A stretch of DNA of 5,819 nucleotides from Candidatus Nanohalarchaeota archaeon (lineage in GTDB: Archaea > EX4484-52 > B79-G9), in NCBI GenBank assembly GCA_030594795.1, contig JAUVEK010000087.1, forward strand, positions 1-5,819, read 5' to 3'. The first letter of the stretch is position 1. Every line of letters starts with the position of its first letter. Position numbers and translations under genes: made by a program. Positions 1-5,784 of the stretch are shown in pieces. The notes below the pieces were generated by a model. That model was given only the letters and a program-made list of their open reading frames with translations. It had not been told where the DNA came from and did no database searches.

Positions 1-60
1 GCTTTTCCCTATTGTTGACTCTGAAAATTTTTCAATAATTTTTTTATCTTTTTTAGCCAT
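1..60 (-). CDS. N-terminal fragment of an unidentified protein, runs off the left edge
   Basis: The minus strand has an ATG at 60-58 followed by 20 open codons up to the window edge, starting MAKKDKKIIEKFSESTIGKS. The fragment is lysine-rich and too short to assign to a family. The start is well supported: a strong Shine-Dalgarno (AGGAGG) lies seven bases upstream, and it sits immediately after the stop codon of the PUA-domain gene, which implies translation from a shared mRNA with that gene. Linkage to a translation-associated PUA protein hints at an information-processing role, but this is only an inference from position. Confidence 0.7.
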   Translation of the reverse strand, partial: MAKKDKKIIEKFSESTIGKS

Positions 61-65
61 AAAAC

Positions 66-76
66 AACCTCCTTTT
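66..76 (-). promoter_or_regulatory. Strong Shine-Dalgarno for the left-edge gene
   Basis: Read on the minus strand this is AAAAGGAGGTT, with the AGGAGG core at 73-68 and a seven-base spacer to the ATG at 60. Its first base is the first base of the stop codon (TGA, 78-76) of the upstream PUA gene. It fits an operon-internal gene and decides the start of the left-edge reading frame. It is the only strong ribosome binding site in the window; the promoter-proximal genes appear leaderless. Confidence 0.8.
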
Positions 77-540
77 CAGTCAATGATATAATTCCAGACT
101 TTGTCACCAACCCAGTGAACGCTCTTTACTGCCTTGCCCTGTTTCATGTTATTCATCTCCTCTGCACTTTCAAGTGATATACCCACACAAAGTGCCTTGC
201 CATTCTTCTCATCAACGACAATCACAGTATCGCCTTCAGAGATATTCTCATCAATACGGGTTATACCCGGCCTCATGACATCTGCACCGGAACAGACGAA
301 TTTTACTGCGCCCATGTCTACTGTGATTTTTTTGAAATCATTCTCTCTCCCGTGAACAAACTTAAGTGCAGGGAAAAGCTTCCTGTCAACATAGAAAAAC
401 GATGGTATATTGTTTATAAGCACGAGTTCAAGGTCATCGTCTTTTATGTACTCTACTTTTGTGCTCCTGGATATGTTGGCAGATGGAAACATACTATTGA
501 TTTTCTTTGTGACTTTTTTTGAAAGGAAATTGCGCTGCAT
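76..540 (-). CDS. PUA-domain RNA-binding protein, MCT-1/Tma20-like
   Basis: A 154-residue protein with the layout of archaeal MCT-1/Tma20-like proteins: an N-terminal pre-PUA region (about residues 1-72) and a C-terminal PUA domain (about 73-150). The clearest signature is the stretch around residues 75-93 (VDMGAVKFVCSGADVMRPGI), the typical first part of a PUA fold, followed by the GDTVIVVDEKNGKALCVGIS strand region. The eukaryotic relatives bind the small ribosomal subunit and act in translation initiation and recycling; the archaeal role is presumed to be related RNA or ribosome binding in the cytoplasm. The ATG at 540 is favoured because a TATA-like box is centred about 25 bases upstream and no Shine-Dalgarno is visible, as in leaderless archaeal mRNAs. 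The gene is followed at once by the Shine-Dalgarno of the left-edge gene, so the two form an operon. The family is confident; the exact cellular function is not. Confidence 0.88.
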   Translation of the reverse strand: MQRNFLSKKVTKKINSMFPSANISRSTKVEYIKDDDLELVLINNIPSFFYVDRKLFPALKFVHGRENDFKKITVDMGAVKFVCSGADVMRPGITRIDENISEGDTVIVVDEKNGKALCVGISLESAEEMNNMKQGKAVKSVHWVGDKVWNYIID

Positions 541-559
541 GGAGTAAATTGCGCATCTG

Positions 560-570
560 AAATATAAATA
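560..570. promoter_or_regulatory. Shared TATA-like box in the divergent spacer
   Basis: The sequence AAATATAAATA lies in the middle of the 47-base spacer between the PUA gene and the reductase gene. Its centre is about 25 bases from the PUA start (540) and about 23 from the reductase start (588), the spacing expected between an archaeal TATA box and a leaderless transcription start. On the minus strand it contains TTTATATT, one base from the common archaeal consensus TTTATATA; on the plus strand it reads ATATAAAT. No other AT-rich box fits in the spacer. A single element firing both ways is inferred, not shown. Confidence 0.6.
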
Positions 571-587
571 TTGATTGCCAAGATGTT

Positions 588-1607
588 ATGATGGAAAAAC
601 ATGATGTTGTAATAGTCGGCGCAGGCCCCGCAGGTCTGAAAGCAGCCGAAATTCTTGCAGGCGCAGGAAAAGACGTTCTGGTCCTTGAGAAGAATGAGAT
701 TGTTGGTCCAAAAGTTTGCGCAGGAGGAATTTCCACGAAATGCAAAAACCTCGGGATACCGAAGAATCTTTTTGAACGCAGTTTTGATTCTTTTCGTTTA
801 CTTAGGTCACACCATGATATTGTTGTAAAATATAATAAGAGTGTAGGATATACTATAGATAGAGCAGTTCTCGGCACATACATGAGAAAAAGAACTGAAG
901 ACAATGGCGCAACTATTAGAACAAGTAGCAGAGTCACATCAATCACAAAGGACTATGTTGTCTGTTGCGGCAAAAAGATAAAATACAACTATCTTATTGG
1001 TGCAGATGGCAGTATCTCCACATTAAGAAAATATCTGAATTTGCCTACAAATAAAATTGGCATTGGAATGCAATATCTTGTAAATCAAGAGACTGACTAC
1101 GTAATGGGCTGTTTTGACCACAAAATATTCGGCTCAGAGTATGTGTGGATATTTCCGTATAAAAAATCATTTTCAGTTGGAACGAGCGCAAAATTAGGAA
1201 CAAAGAACATTCCAGAACTGCGCAAGAAACTTGATTCATGGTGCAAAAAAAGAGGCATTGACTTAAAAGGCGCAGAATTTCAGGCTACGACTATCAATTA
1301 CGATTATCAGGGATTTAAGTTCGGTAACATATTTCTGGTTGGCGATGCCGCAGGACTTGCATTTGGATTTAGTGGAGAAGGTATTTATTCTGCAATAGTT
1401 TCAGGAAAAATTGCTGCGCAATCCATTATTGATAAAAATTATGACTATAACAAAGACATCTCAAAATTATTGAAACACAAAAGATTGCAGGAATCCATAT
1501 TACCTTTTTTAGAGCAGGAGCACATCAGACCTATATTATTTGAGTTCATAGCTCTTGGTTTAAGAACTCGTTTGGGCAGAGAGATTTTTCTTAAATTCTT
1601 CGCATAA
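588..1607 (+). CDS. Geranylgeranyl-reductase-family FAD-dependent oxidoreductase
   Basis: A 339-residue flavoprotein of the geranylgeranyl reductase (GGR/FixC-like) family. It opens with a Rossmann dinucleotide-binding motif (VVIVGAGPAGLKAAE, glycines at 11, 13 and 16), then VGPKVCAGGIS (39-49, Cys44), which is typical of the family. Further family marks are IGADGSISTLRKYL (137-150), EYVWIFP (184-190), matching the substrate-pocket motif YxWxFP, and the FAD-binding VGDAAGLAFGFSGEGIYSA (251-269). In archaea such enzymes saturate the geranylgeranyl chains of ether lipids, at the membrane and with a ferredoxin-type or similar reductant. The protein is shorter than the roughly 390-450 residues of many archaeal GGRs and lacks most of their C-terminal region, so substrate assignment is less sure; a quinone- or polyprenol-directed reductase is an alternative. 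Two ATGs lie side by side (588 and 591); either fits the TATA spacing and no Shine-Dalgarno is seen. Confidence 0.87.
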   Translation: MMEKHDVVIVGAGPAGLKAAEILAGAGKDVLVLEKNEIVGPKVCAGGISTKCKNLGIPKNLFERSFDSFRLLRSHHDIVVKYNKSVGYTIDRAVLGTYMRKRTEDNGATIRTSSRVTSITKDYVVCCGKKIKYNYLIGADGSISTLRKYLNLPTNKIGIGMQYLVNQETDYVMGCFDHKIFGSEYVWIFPYKKSFSVGTSAKLGTKNIPELRKKLDSWCKKRGIDLKGAEFQATTINYDYQGFKFGNIFLVGDAAGLAFGFSGEGIYSAIVSGKIAAQSIIDKNYDYNKDISKLLKHKRLQESILPFLEQEHIRPILFEFIALGLRTRLGREIFLKFFA

Positions 1608-1782
1608 TCATCACCCCATACCACGCCTTTAGGTTGGCATTTGGTGACAATATCATAAAAGGATTCTTCATATCTTCTGGTCAAAAACAGGCATAGTGTG
1701 ATTGCGACGGTATCAACCGCAGGTTATATTCAATCAAAAGAAAGACCTTTAATTTAAGCAGGAGGAATTTTATTCCGATAGA

Positions 1783-1795
1783 TTTTTAATTAATC
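1783..1795 (+). promoter_or_regulatory. Probable TATA-like promoter of the methyltransferase
   Basis: TTTTTAATTAATC is an AT-rich box whose centre is about 24 bases before the ATG at 1813, which fits a leaderless start. The surrounding spacer is itself AT-rich, so the match is weaker evidence than at the other promoters. An AGGAGG at 1760-1765 is about 47 bases from the ATG, too far to act as its ribosome binding site, and opens no reading frame of useful length. Confidence 0.4.
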
Positions 1796-1812
1796 AATAA
1801 TATCATTTAACT

Positions 1813-2655
1813 ATGGCATCTCATTTAGATACTGGAACTTACTACAATCATCTTCAAATAATGTACGATATATTTTATTCAAAGAGCACTTCGGGTTTGC
1901 ATTATGGTTTTTGGGAGAAAAATACAAAAACAACTGAAGAATCAATTATCAACACTAATAAATTTGTCGTTAAATGTTTGGACATTAACGACAAAGATAT
2001 AATTCTTGACGCTGGTTGTGGAATAGGGGGAACATGTCTATTTATAGGAAAACGATACAATGCAAAGATTATCGGTATTACTCTGTCAAAGAGGCAATTG
2101 ACAAGAGCGAGTAAGAAAGCAAACACAGTTGGACTAAATAATGTTACTTTTTCTCAACAAGATTATACAAAGACTGATTTTAAAGATAAGTCATTTACTA
2201 AAATATACGCAATCGAAAGTATTTGCCATACAAAAAACAATTTAGATTTTCTTATTGAGGCATATAGATTATTGAAAAACAATGGAAAGCTAGTGATTTC
2301 AGACGGTTTTCTTGCAAGAGAAAATCTTAATAAAAAGGAAAAGCAAGTATTAAAGAACTGTTTGACTGGATGGGGATTACCTAATCTATCTACCAAAGAA
2401 AAATTCTTTGAAGATTTAAAAAAAGCAGGTTTTAGGAATATCAAATATTATGATAAGTTTAAATCAATAAGAAAAACAAGAAATAGAATATTTAGGTTAG
2501 GTTTATTTGGATATTTACTTACCTTACTAATGTATACTTTTAGATTAGTACCAAAATGCATTCATGATAATACAATAATGTGTATTAATCAGAAGAGATT
2601 ATTTTCTGATAAGAACAATATTGCAACATATGGTGTTTTTATTGCAGAAAAATAA
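1813..2655 (+). CDS. SAM-dependent methyltransferase of the tocopherol/sterol methyltransferase-like group
   Basis: A 280-residue class I methyltransferase. SAM-binding motif I is ILDAGCGIGG (64-73), followed by the adenosine-side strand IIGITLSKRQLTRA (86-99), a motif II region with an acidic residue, IYAIESICHT (131-140), and LLKNNGKLVISDGF (153-166). The N-terminal GLHYGFW (28-34) and the ESICHT segment recall gamma-tocopherol and sterol C-methyltransferases, which also carry an aromatic HxGxW-like N-terminal motif and an E-x-x-x-H segment. Residues 228-247 are strongly hydrophobic (LFGYLLTLLMYTF), which could hold the enzyme at a membrane or cap a lipid substrate. The substrate is unknown; an isoprenoid lipid or quinone is a guess from the fold and the neighbouring reductase. 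The gene is far more AT-rich than the minus-strand genes to its right (sampled 60-base lines run about 20-43% GC against about 55% in a sampled UbiA line), suggesting recent acquisition. It stands alone, with its own promoter and a convergent neighbour 30 bases downstream. Confidence 0.85.
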   Translation: MASHLDTGTYYNHLQIMYDIFYSKSTSGLHYGFWEKNTKTTEESIINTNKFVVKCLDINDKDIILDAGCGIGGTCLFIGKRYNAKIIGITLSKRQLTRASKKANTVGLNNVTFSQQDYTKTDFKDKSFTKIYAIESICHTKNNLDFLIEAYRLLKNNGKLVISDGFLARENLNKKEKQVLKNCLTGWGLPNLSTKEKFFEDLKKAGFRNIKYYDKFKSIRKTRNRIFRLGLFGYLLTLLMYTFRLVPKCIHDNTIMCINQKRLFSDKNNIATYGVFIAEK

Positions 2656-2671
2656 AAAAGAATCTCATTCT
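2648..2671 (-). terminator. Hairpin plus T-run ending the DUF116 transcript
   Basis: On the minus strand, just past the stop of the second DUF116 gene, AGAAT-GAG-ATTCT (2671-2659) can form a five-base stem with a three-base loop. It runs directly into the T-rich tract TTTTTTATTTTT (2659-2648). T-runs alone can terminate archaeal transcription, and this one lies at the right place for the leftward operon. It overlaps the last codons and stop of the convergent methyltransferase. The stem is short, so the T-run is probably the working part. Confidence 0.55.
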
Positions 2672-2685
2672 ATTAACAAAAGTTA

Positions 2686-3309
2686 TTACTTGTTTAGTCC
2701 CATCTTCATCACGCTATAAAGCGCCTTCAAATCAGCTTCAGTATTAAAGCACCCGTCCTTTGTCAGCGCCACCCCATATGATACAATATTTCGCGGCGCA
2801 AGAGAACGCATAACCTTGTTAAGCTCATAATTGCATGCAAGTAGAACAATCCCGTCAAACTTCTCGCTTTTTACAATATACTTAACAGCAGAAGATCCGG
2901 TCAAAATAAACACCTTAATACCCAGACCTGAGGCAACCTTTTTTATCTCAGCATAAGGGCACTTTCCACATGATTTGCACTGTATGCCATTCCTTGCGCT
3001 CGGTGCGGGACAGTCAAGTGACCTCATGCAATGCGGCGCAAGAAGTATCCTCTTTCTGGTCTTTTCATATCTCTTTTTATTTGCCTCATTCTTCAGTTTA
3101 ACCATAATTGCATCAAGCTTCTTCCAGTTCCCAAAAGAGGCATACAGCGTTTTTAAGGGCATGTAAAAAAAATCAAGCACACCTGCAAAAAAAGAATAAA
3201 GCATAATCTTCCGCGTCAGCGCAATATACCCGAAAAAGAGCGATACCGCTACGAGAACCACAGCAATCCAGGCGCCATACACAATAAACTTTCCAAACAA
3301 TTCATACAT
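2686..3309 (-). CDS. DUF116 membrane-anchored cysteine-rich protein (second of a tandem pair)
   Basis: A 207-residue DUF116-family protein. The N-terminus has two hydrophobic segments (about residues 8-30 and 37-52), followed by a basic linker and a soluble domain from about residue 86. That domain carries cysteines at 94, 100, 111, 114, 117, 159 and 187, spaced C-X5-C-X10-C-X2-C-X2-C, then LACNYEL and DGCF. The pattern points to a Zn or Fe-S site, but the biochemical function of DUF116 is not known to me and none is assigned. It begins two bases after the stop of the upstream paralogue, with a GAGG eight bases before its ATG, so translation is probably coupled. The two proteins align along their whole length, including the membrane part (VLDFFYMPLK against VLDLLYSPAK), indicating tandem duplication. 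The soluble domain is most likely cytoplasmic, given the lysine/arginine-rich linker after the second segment. Confidence 0.85.
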   Translation of the reverse strand: MYELFGKFIVYGAWIAVVLVAVSLFFGYIALTRKIMLYSFFAGVLDFFYMPLKTLYASFGNWKKLDAIMVKLKNEANKKRYEKTRKRILLAPHCMRSLDCPAPSARNGIQCKSCGKCPYAEIKKVASGLGIKVFILTGSSAVKYIVKSEKFDGIVLLACNYELNKVMRSLAPRNIVSYGVALTKDGCFNTEADLKALYSVMKMGLNK

Positions 3310-3311
3310 TA

Positions 3312-3941
3312 TTATAGCCTCATCTTATCAATAACATCCTCAACATTTACAGCAGTACTAAAGCACCCGTCCCTAAGCAGCGGCACTCCCTGCACCGGAA
3401 GGACAGGCGACAGGTCATGCATTGACTCATTCAGTTCCCCGAAACACGCGATTCCAAGAGCAGCTTTTGGCTTGTGCAGCTTTATGATCTTCCTCACAAA
3501 ACTGTCGCCAGGCACAATAAACATCGTATATCCAAACTTCTCGCACTCCTTTTTCAGTCGCGAAAAATCGCATCTTCCGCAGCCAAGGCAGATATACCCA
3601 ACACGCGGTTCGCACCGTGCCTTGCATTCCGGATGCCTCATGCACTGCGGTCCGACCAGTATCTTGTCCTTTCCCGCAACCCTGAACTTATCAAGCAAAA
3701 CAGCATTTCTTACCTCAATCATGATTTCATCAACAAGCGTGCTTCGGATAGAAAAAACCCTGCACACCCATTTTGCAGGAGAATACAGTAAATCAAGCAC
3801 AAATAGAACAAAATTAGGGAACAATATCCTCCTTTTCTTAAAAGAATAAAACCCGAGCCCCATAGCAACAATTAACACAGAGAAAATAGCTATCAGACCA
3901 TAAACAGCAATCCTGCCTATCAGTTCGTACGGTACAATCAT
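3312..3941 (-). CDS. DUF116 membrane-anchored cysteine-rich protein (first of a tandem pair)
   Basis: A 209-residue paralogue of the DUF116 protein encoded immediately downstream. Hydrophobic segments lie at about residues 10-32 and 39-54, separated by a KKRR turn, and the cysteine domain starts near residue 93. The shared cysteines are 100, 106, 118, 121, 124, 166 and 193 (C-X5-C-X11-C-X2-C-X2-C, then GIACFGEL and DGCF). This copy has additional cysteines at 60, 110 and 133 that its partner lacks. The conserved spacing suggests a bound metal or Fe-S centre; the role is unknown. A TATA-like box about 27 bases upstream of the ATG, with no Shine-Dalgarno, suggests that the pair has its own leaderless promoter even though the gene follows the SDR gene by only 41 bases. 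Divergence between the copies implies an old duplication, possibly forming a heterodimer. Confidence 0.85.
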   Translation of the reverse strand: MIVPYELIGRIAVYGLIAIFSVLIVAMGLGFYSFKKRRILFPNFVLFVLDLLYSPAKWVCRVFSIRSTLVDEIMIEVRNAVLLDKFRVAGKDKILVGPQCMRHPECKARCEPRVGYICLGCGRCDFSRLKKECEKFGYTMFIVPGDSFVRKIIKLHKPKAALGIACFGELNESMHDLSPVLPVQGVPLLRDGCFSTAVNVEDVIDKMRL

Positions 3942-3952
3942 ACTTTCTTCTT

Positions 3953-3979
3953 ATTCAGCGCAGTTTTAAATAACTGAAT
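3953..3979 (-). promoter_or_regulatory. TATA-like promoter of the DUF116 pair with nested inverted repeats
   Basis: The minus strand has TTATTTAAAAC centred about 27 bases before the ATG at 3941, a good position for a leaderless archaeal promoter. The box sits between inverted repeats: CAGTT/AACTG (3961-3965 and 3972-3976), and an overlapping outer pair ATTCAG/CTGAAT (3953-3958 and 3974-3979). The repeats could be an operator that covers the TATA box, or a weak hairpin after the SDR stop. No T-run follows, so a terminator is less likely. Confidence 0.5.
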
Positions 3980-3982
3980 GCC

Positions 3983-4921
3983 TTATTTCTCTTTCAGGCA
4001 TCTATACGTCTTTTTCATTCCCTTTTCCAGATCATATTTCGGCTTATACCCAAGCTCTTTTTTTGCTTTTTCTATGCAGACAATTCTTTCTCTTATCAGT
4101 CTCTCGATACTTGACCTCATTTTTGTGACATTCGGCTTTTTCCCAAGTATCCTGCACTTTGTCTCATGCAAAAGCGCCATCGTTTTAACCAGAAAAACAG
4201 GAACATGCTTGTCTGGTTTCCTGCTGCTGCTCACTTTTGCAATTGTCTCATAAACTTCCCTGTATGTATGCGGGTCATCATCTGCAATATGATATATCTT
4301 GTTCTTTGCTTTTGGCTTTAGCATCAACACAAGCGCATCCACTGCATCATCCACGTAAACCAGATGCCAGTGATTGTCCCCGGATCCGATTATCGGATAA
4401 TCTTTTCTTGCAGCCCTGAATATCTGCCTCCAGAAGCTGTTTGGACCGCAGATGATTGTAATTCTTGCAATTGTATATGCAACTCCTGACTTGATTACAA
4501 GCCTCTCAGCCTCTGCCTTGCTCTTCTCATATTCTGTGGAAGGATTGTACGGCATATCCTCAACAGCAGGCTTTTCAGTATATCCCAAAACCCCGATTGA
4601 GCTTGGAATAATTATCCTCTTTACACCTGAGTTCCTGCACGCGCTTATTACATTTCTTGTGCCCTCAACATTCACCTTGTACATGAGCGGGTTGCTCTCA
4701 TCAAGAATCGCTGCCAGATGATACACTACATCAATGCCTGTGAGTGCTTTTCTTATCTTCTTTTTATCAAAAATATCCCCGATTATCAACACAGCGTTCA
4801 TCTTCTCGATTTCACTGCTTCTCTCATTGGAAAAAACGCAGACCTTATGCCCCTTTTTTAACAGCGCCCTAACCAGTCTCTCCCCGAGAAAGCCTGTTCC
4901 GCCAGTGATTAGTATTTTCAT
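3983..4921 (-). CDS. Extended short-chain dehydrogenase, NAD-dependent epimerase/dehydratase family
   Basis: A 312-residue extended SDR. The NAD(P)-binding ITGGTGFLGERLV (5-17) has the usual TGxxGxxG pattern; IIGDIFD (46-52), VVYHLAA (65-71) and NVEGTRNV (84-91) are standard extended-SDR strands. The catalytic set is Ser107/Ser108, Tyr131 and Lys135 (YEKSK). The HLVYVDDAVDAL stretch (186-197) and the C-terminal ELGYKPKYDLEKGMKK are also typical. The length is normal and nothing is missing. Likely reactions are oxidoreduction or epimerisation of a sugar nucleotide, or of a hydroxy group on a terpenoid or sterol-like molecule (the 3-beta-HSD/dihydroflavonol reductase branch); motifs alone do not decide. 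It starts 12 bases after the prenyltransferase stop, behind a weak G-rich GGGATGA, so it is almost certainly co-transcribed with that gene. A headgroup or isoprenoid modification linked to the prenyltransferase is a position-based inference. Confidence 0.85.
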   Translation of the reverse strand: MKILITGGTGFLGERLVRALLKKGHKVCVFSNERSSEIEKMNAVLIIGDIFDKKKIRKALTGIDVVYHLAAILDESNPLMYKVNVEGTRNVISACRNSGVKRIIIPSSIGVLGYTEKPAVEDMPYNPSTEYEKSKAEAERLVIKSGVAYTIARITIICGPNSFWRQIFRAARKDYPIIGSGDNHWHLVYVDDAVDALVLMLKPKAKNKIYHIADDDPHTYREVYETIAKVSSSRKPDKHVPVFLVKTMALLHETKCRILGKKPNVTKMRSSIERLIRERIVCIEKAKKELGYKPKYDLEKGMKKTYRCLKEK

Positions 4922-4933
4922 AAAATCATCCCA

Positions 4934-5752
4934 TCAACCAAAATACGCGCCAACAAGAAACGCGAAAATACCAAGAAACATCCCGGTTTTCACCATCTTC
5001 TGCGCACTTTTGGGGTCTTTCAGCGTCGTCGAATAAAGAAGCACCCACATGCACGGCATTGCAGAGAGAACATAATACTCACCGAACATCCGGCTCATGT
5101 AAGGCAAAACTGCGCTCAGGGCACCCAAAGCTGCAAACATCCGGGCAATATTCATTGAAACTGCGCCGCCAAGCAATATAGGCAAAGTCCTTGCGCCAAG
5201 CGCCTTATCTCCCTTCATATCCTCTACATCCTTGAATATCTCGCGCCCCATGGTAGTCAGAAACGCAATAAAAGCAAGGATCAGGACAGGAGAATTCAAT
5301 ATATCAAAATTGCCTGCAATCAACCCCCCGGCAACAAAAGTGACAGCAGCAAGGAAAGAATCAGTGATGTTGCCAATAATTGCAATCTTTTTTAGTTTCC
5401 ATGCATATAATGTGGAAACCATGAAGTTAAACACAGCAATCCAGAAGAAAGGCGCACTTACAAATAAAGACAATCCGATGCCTATAGCACTCAAAAGCAG
5501 GTAATAAGATAAAGCCCGCCCCGGGCTTATTTTCCCGGAAGGGAGCGGCCTTTTTGGCTTATTGATCTTATCGATCTCAAAATCAAAAAAATCATTGATT
5601 ACATTCCCGCCGGCGCAAATAAAAAACGCAGCAGCTAAAGCAGGCAGAATAAGGGTGACATCATAAACCGAAGACAGTACAGCCCCGACAAAAACACCCA
5701 AAACTGCAAGAAAGCAGACATTCGGCCTTATTATCTTCCAGTATGCATTCAT
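4934..5752 (-). CDS. UbiA-family prenyltransferase, probable digeranylgeranylglyceryl phosphate synthase
   Basis: A 272-residue polytopic membrane protein with roughly seven to nine hydrophobic segments. Both Asp-rich motifs of the UbiA superfamily are present: NDFFDFEID (53-61, followed by KINKPKRPLPSG) and KDVEDMKGD (174-182, preceded by GREIF). The INKPxRPxPSG and GREIxKDxED wording matches archaeal digeranylgeranylglyceryl phosphate synthase, which transfers the second geranylgeranyl group from its diphosphate to geranylgeranylglyceryl phosphate, with Mg2+ held by the Asp motifs. Another aromatic- or glycerol-acceptor prenyltransferase is possible. A longer frame begins with TTG at 5767, but the ATG at 5752 is chosen because it lies about 26 bases from the centre of a palindromic TATA box, whereas the TTG would lie about 11 bases from it and so upstream of any likely transcript start. 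It is the first gene of the leftward block with the SDR. Confidence 0.88.
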   Translation of the reverse strand: MNAYWKIIRPNVCFLAVLGVFVGAVLSSVYDVTLILPALAAAFFICAGGNVINDFFDFEIDKINKPKRPLPSGKISPGRALSYYLLLSAIGIGLSLFVSAPFFWIAVFNFMVSTLYAWKLKKIAIIGNITDSFLAAVTFVAGGLIAGNFDILNSPVLILAFIAFLTTMGREIFKDVEDMKGDKALGARTLPILLGGAVSMNIARMFAALGALSAVLPYMSRMFGEYYVLSAMPCMWVLLYSTTLKDPKSAQKMVKTGMFLGIFAFLVGAYFG

Positions 5753-5772
5753 ACAGCAACTATTCAATTAAC

Positions 5773-5784
5773 ATATTTAAATAT
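5773..5784. promoter_or_regulatory. Palindromic TATA box between divergent genes
   Basis: ATATTTAAATAT is a perfect 12-base palindrome centred at 5778.5. It lies about 26 bases from the prenyltransferase ATG (5752, minus strand) and about 27 bases from an ATG at 5806 on the plus strand, so it fits leaderless promoters in both directions. On the minus strand it is preceded by CAAA, which resembles a purine-rich TFB recognition element; the plus-strand flank (TTAAC) is a poorer match, so leftward transcription may dominate. Confidence 0.65.

Noticed and set aside
494..946. Minus-strand frame of 150 residues across the divergent spacer and the reductase 5' end.
   Set aside because: It lies antisense to the FAD-binding region and overlaps the PUA gene start; it has no recognisable domain.
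1608..1614. GTGATGA on the minus strand, matching a box C of C/D guide RNAs.
   Set aside because: No box D (CTGA) was found at a suitable distance downstream, and the match extends into antisense of the reductase gene.
1445..1684. Minus-strand frame of 79 residues overlapping the end of the reductase gene.
   Set aside because: It starts with TTG, lacks a ribosome site, and most of it is antisense to a well-supported gene. Only the spacer part is mentioned, as a low-interest finding.
1760..1765. AGGAGG that could be a ribosome binding site upstream of the methyltransferase.
   Set aside because: It is about 47 bases from the ATG at 1813, and every frame starting just after it closes within a few codons.
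720..1770. A 13-base repeat GCAGGAGGAATTT at 720-732 (inside the reductase gene) and 1758-1770 (before the methyltransferase).
   Set aside because: In the first place it simply encodes the family motif CAGGIS. A single shared 13-mer is not surprising in a window of this size, and the flanks do not match.
3472..3849. Plus-strand frames opposite the first DUF116 gene.
   Set aside because: They are antisense shadows of a gene with clear family cysteine motifs and show no domain of their own.
5765..5767. TTG start giving a 277-residue prenyltransferase.
   Set aside because: It lies about 11 bases from the TATA centre, too close to be inside the transcript; the ATG at 5752 fits the leaderless spacing.
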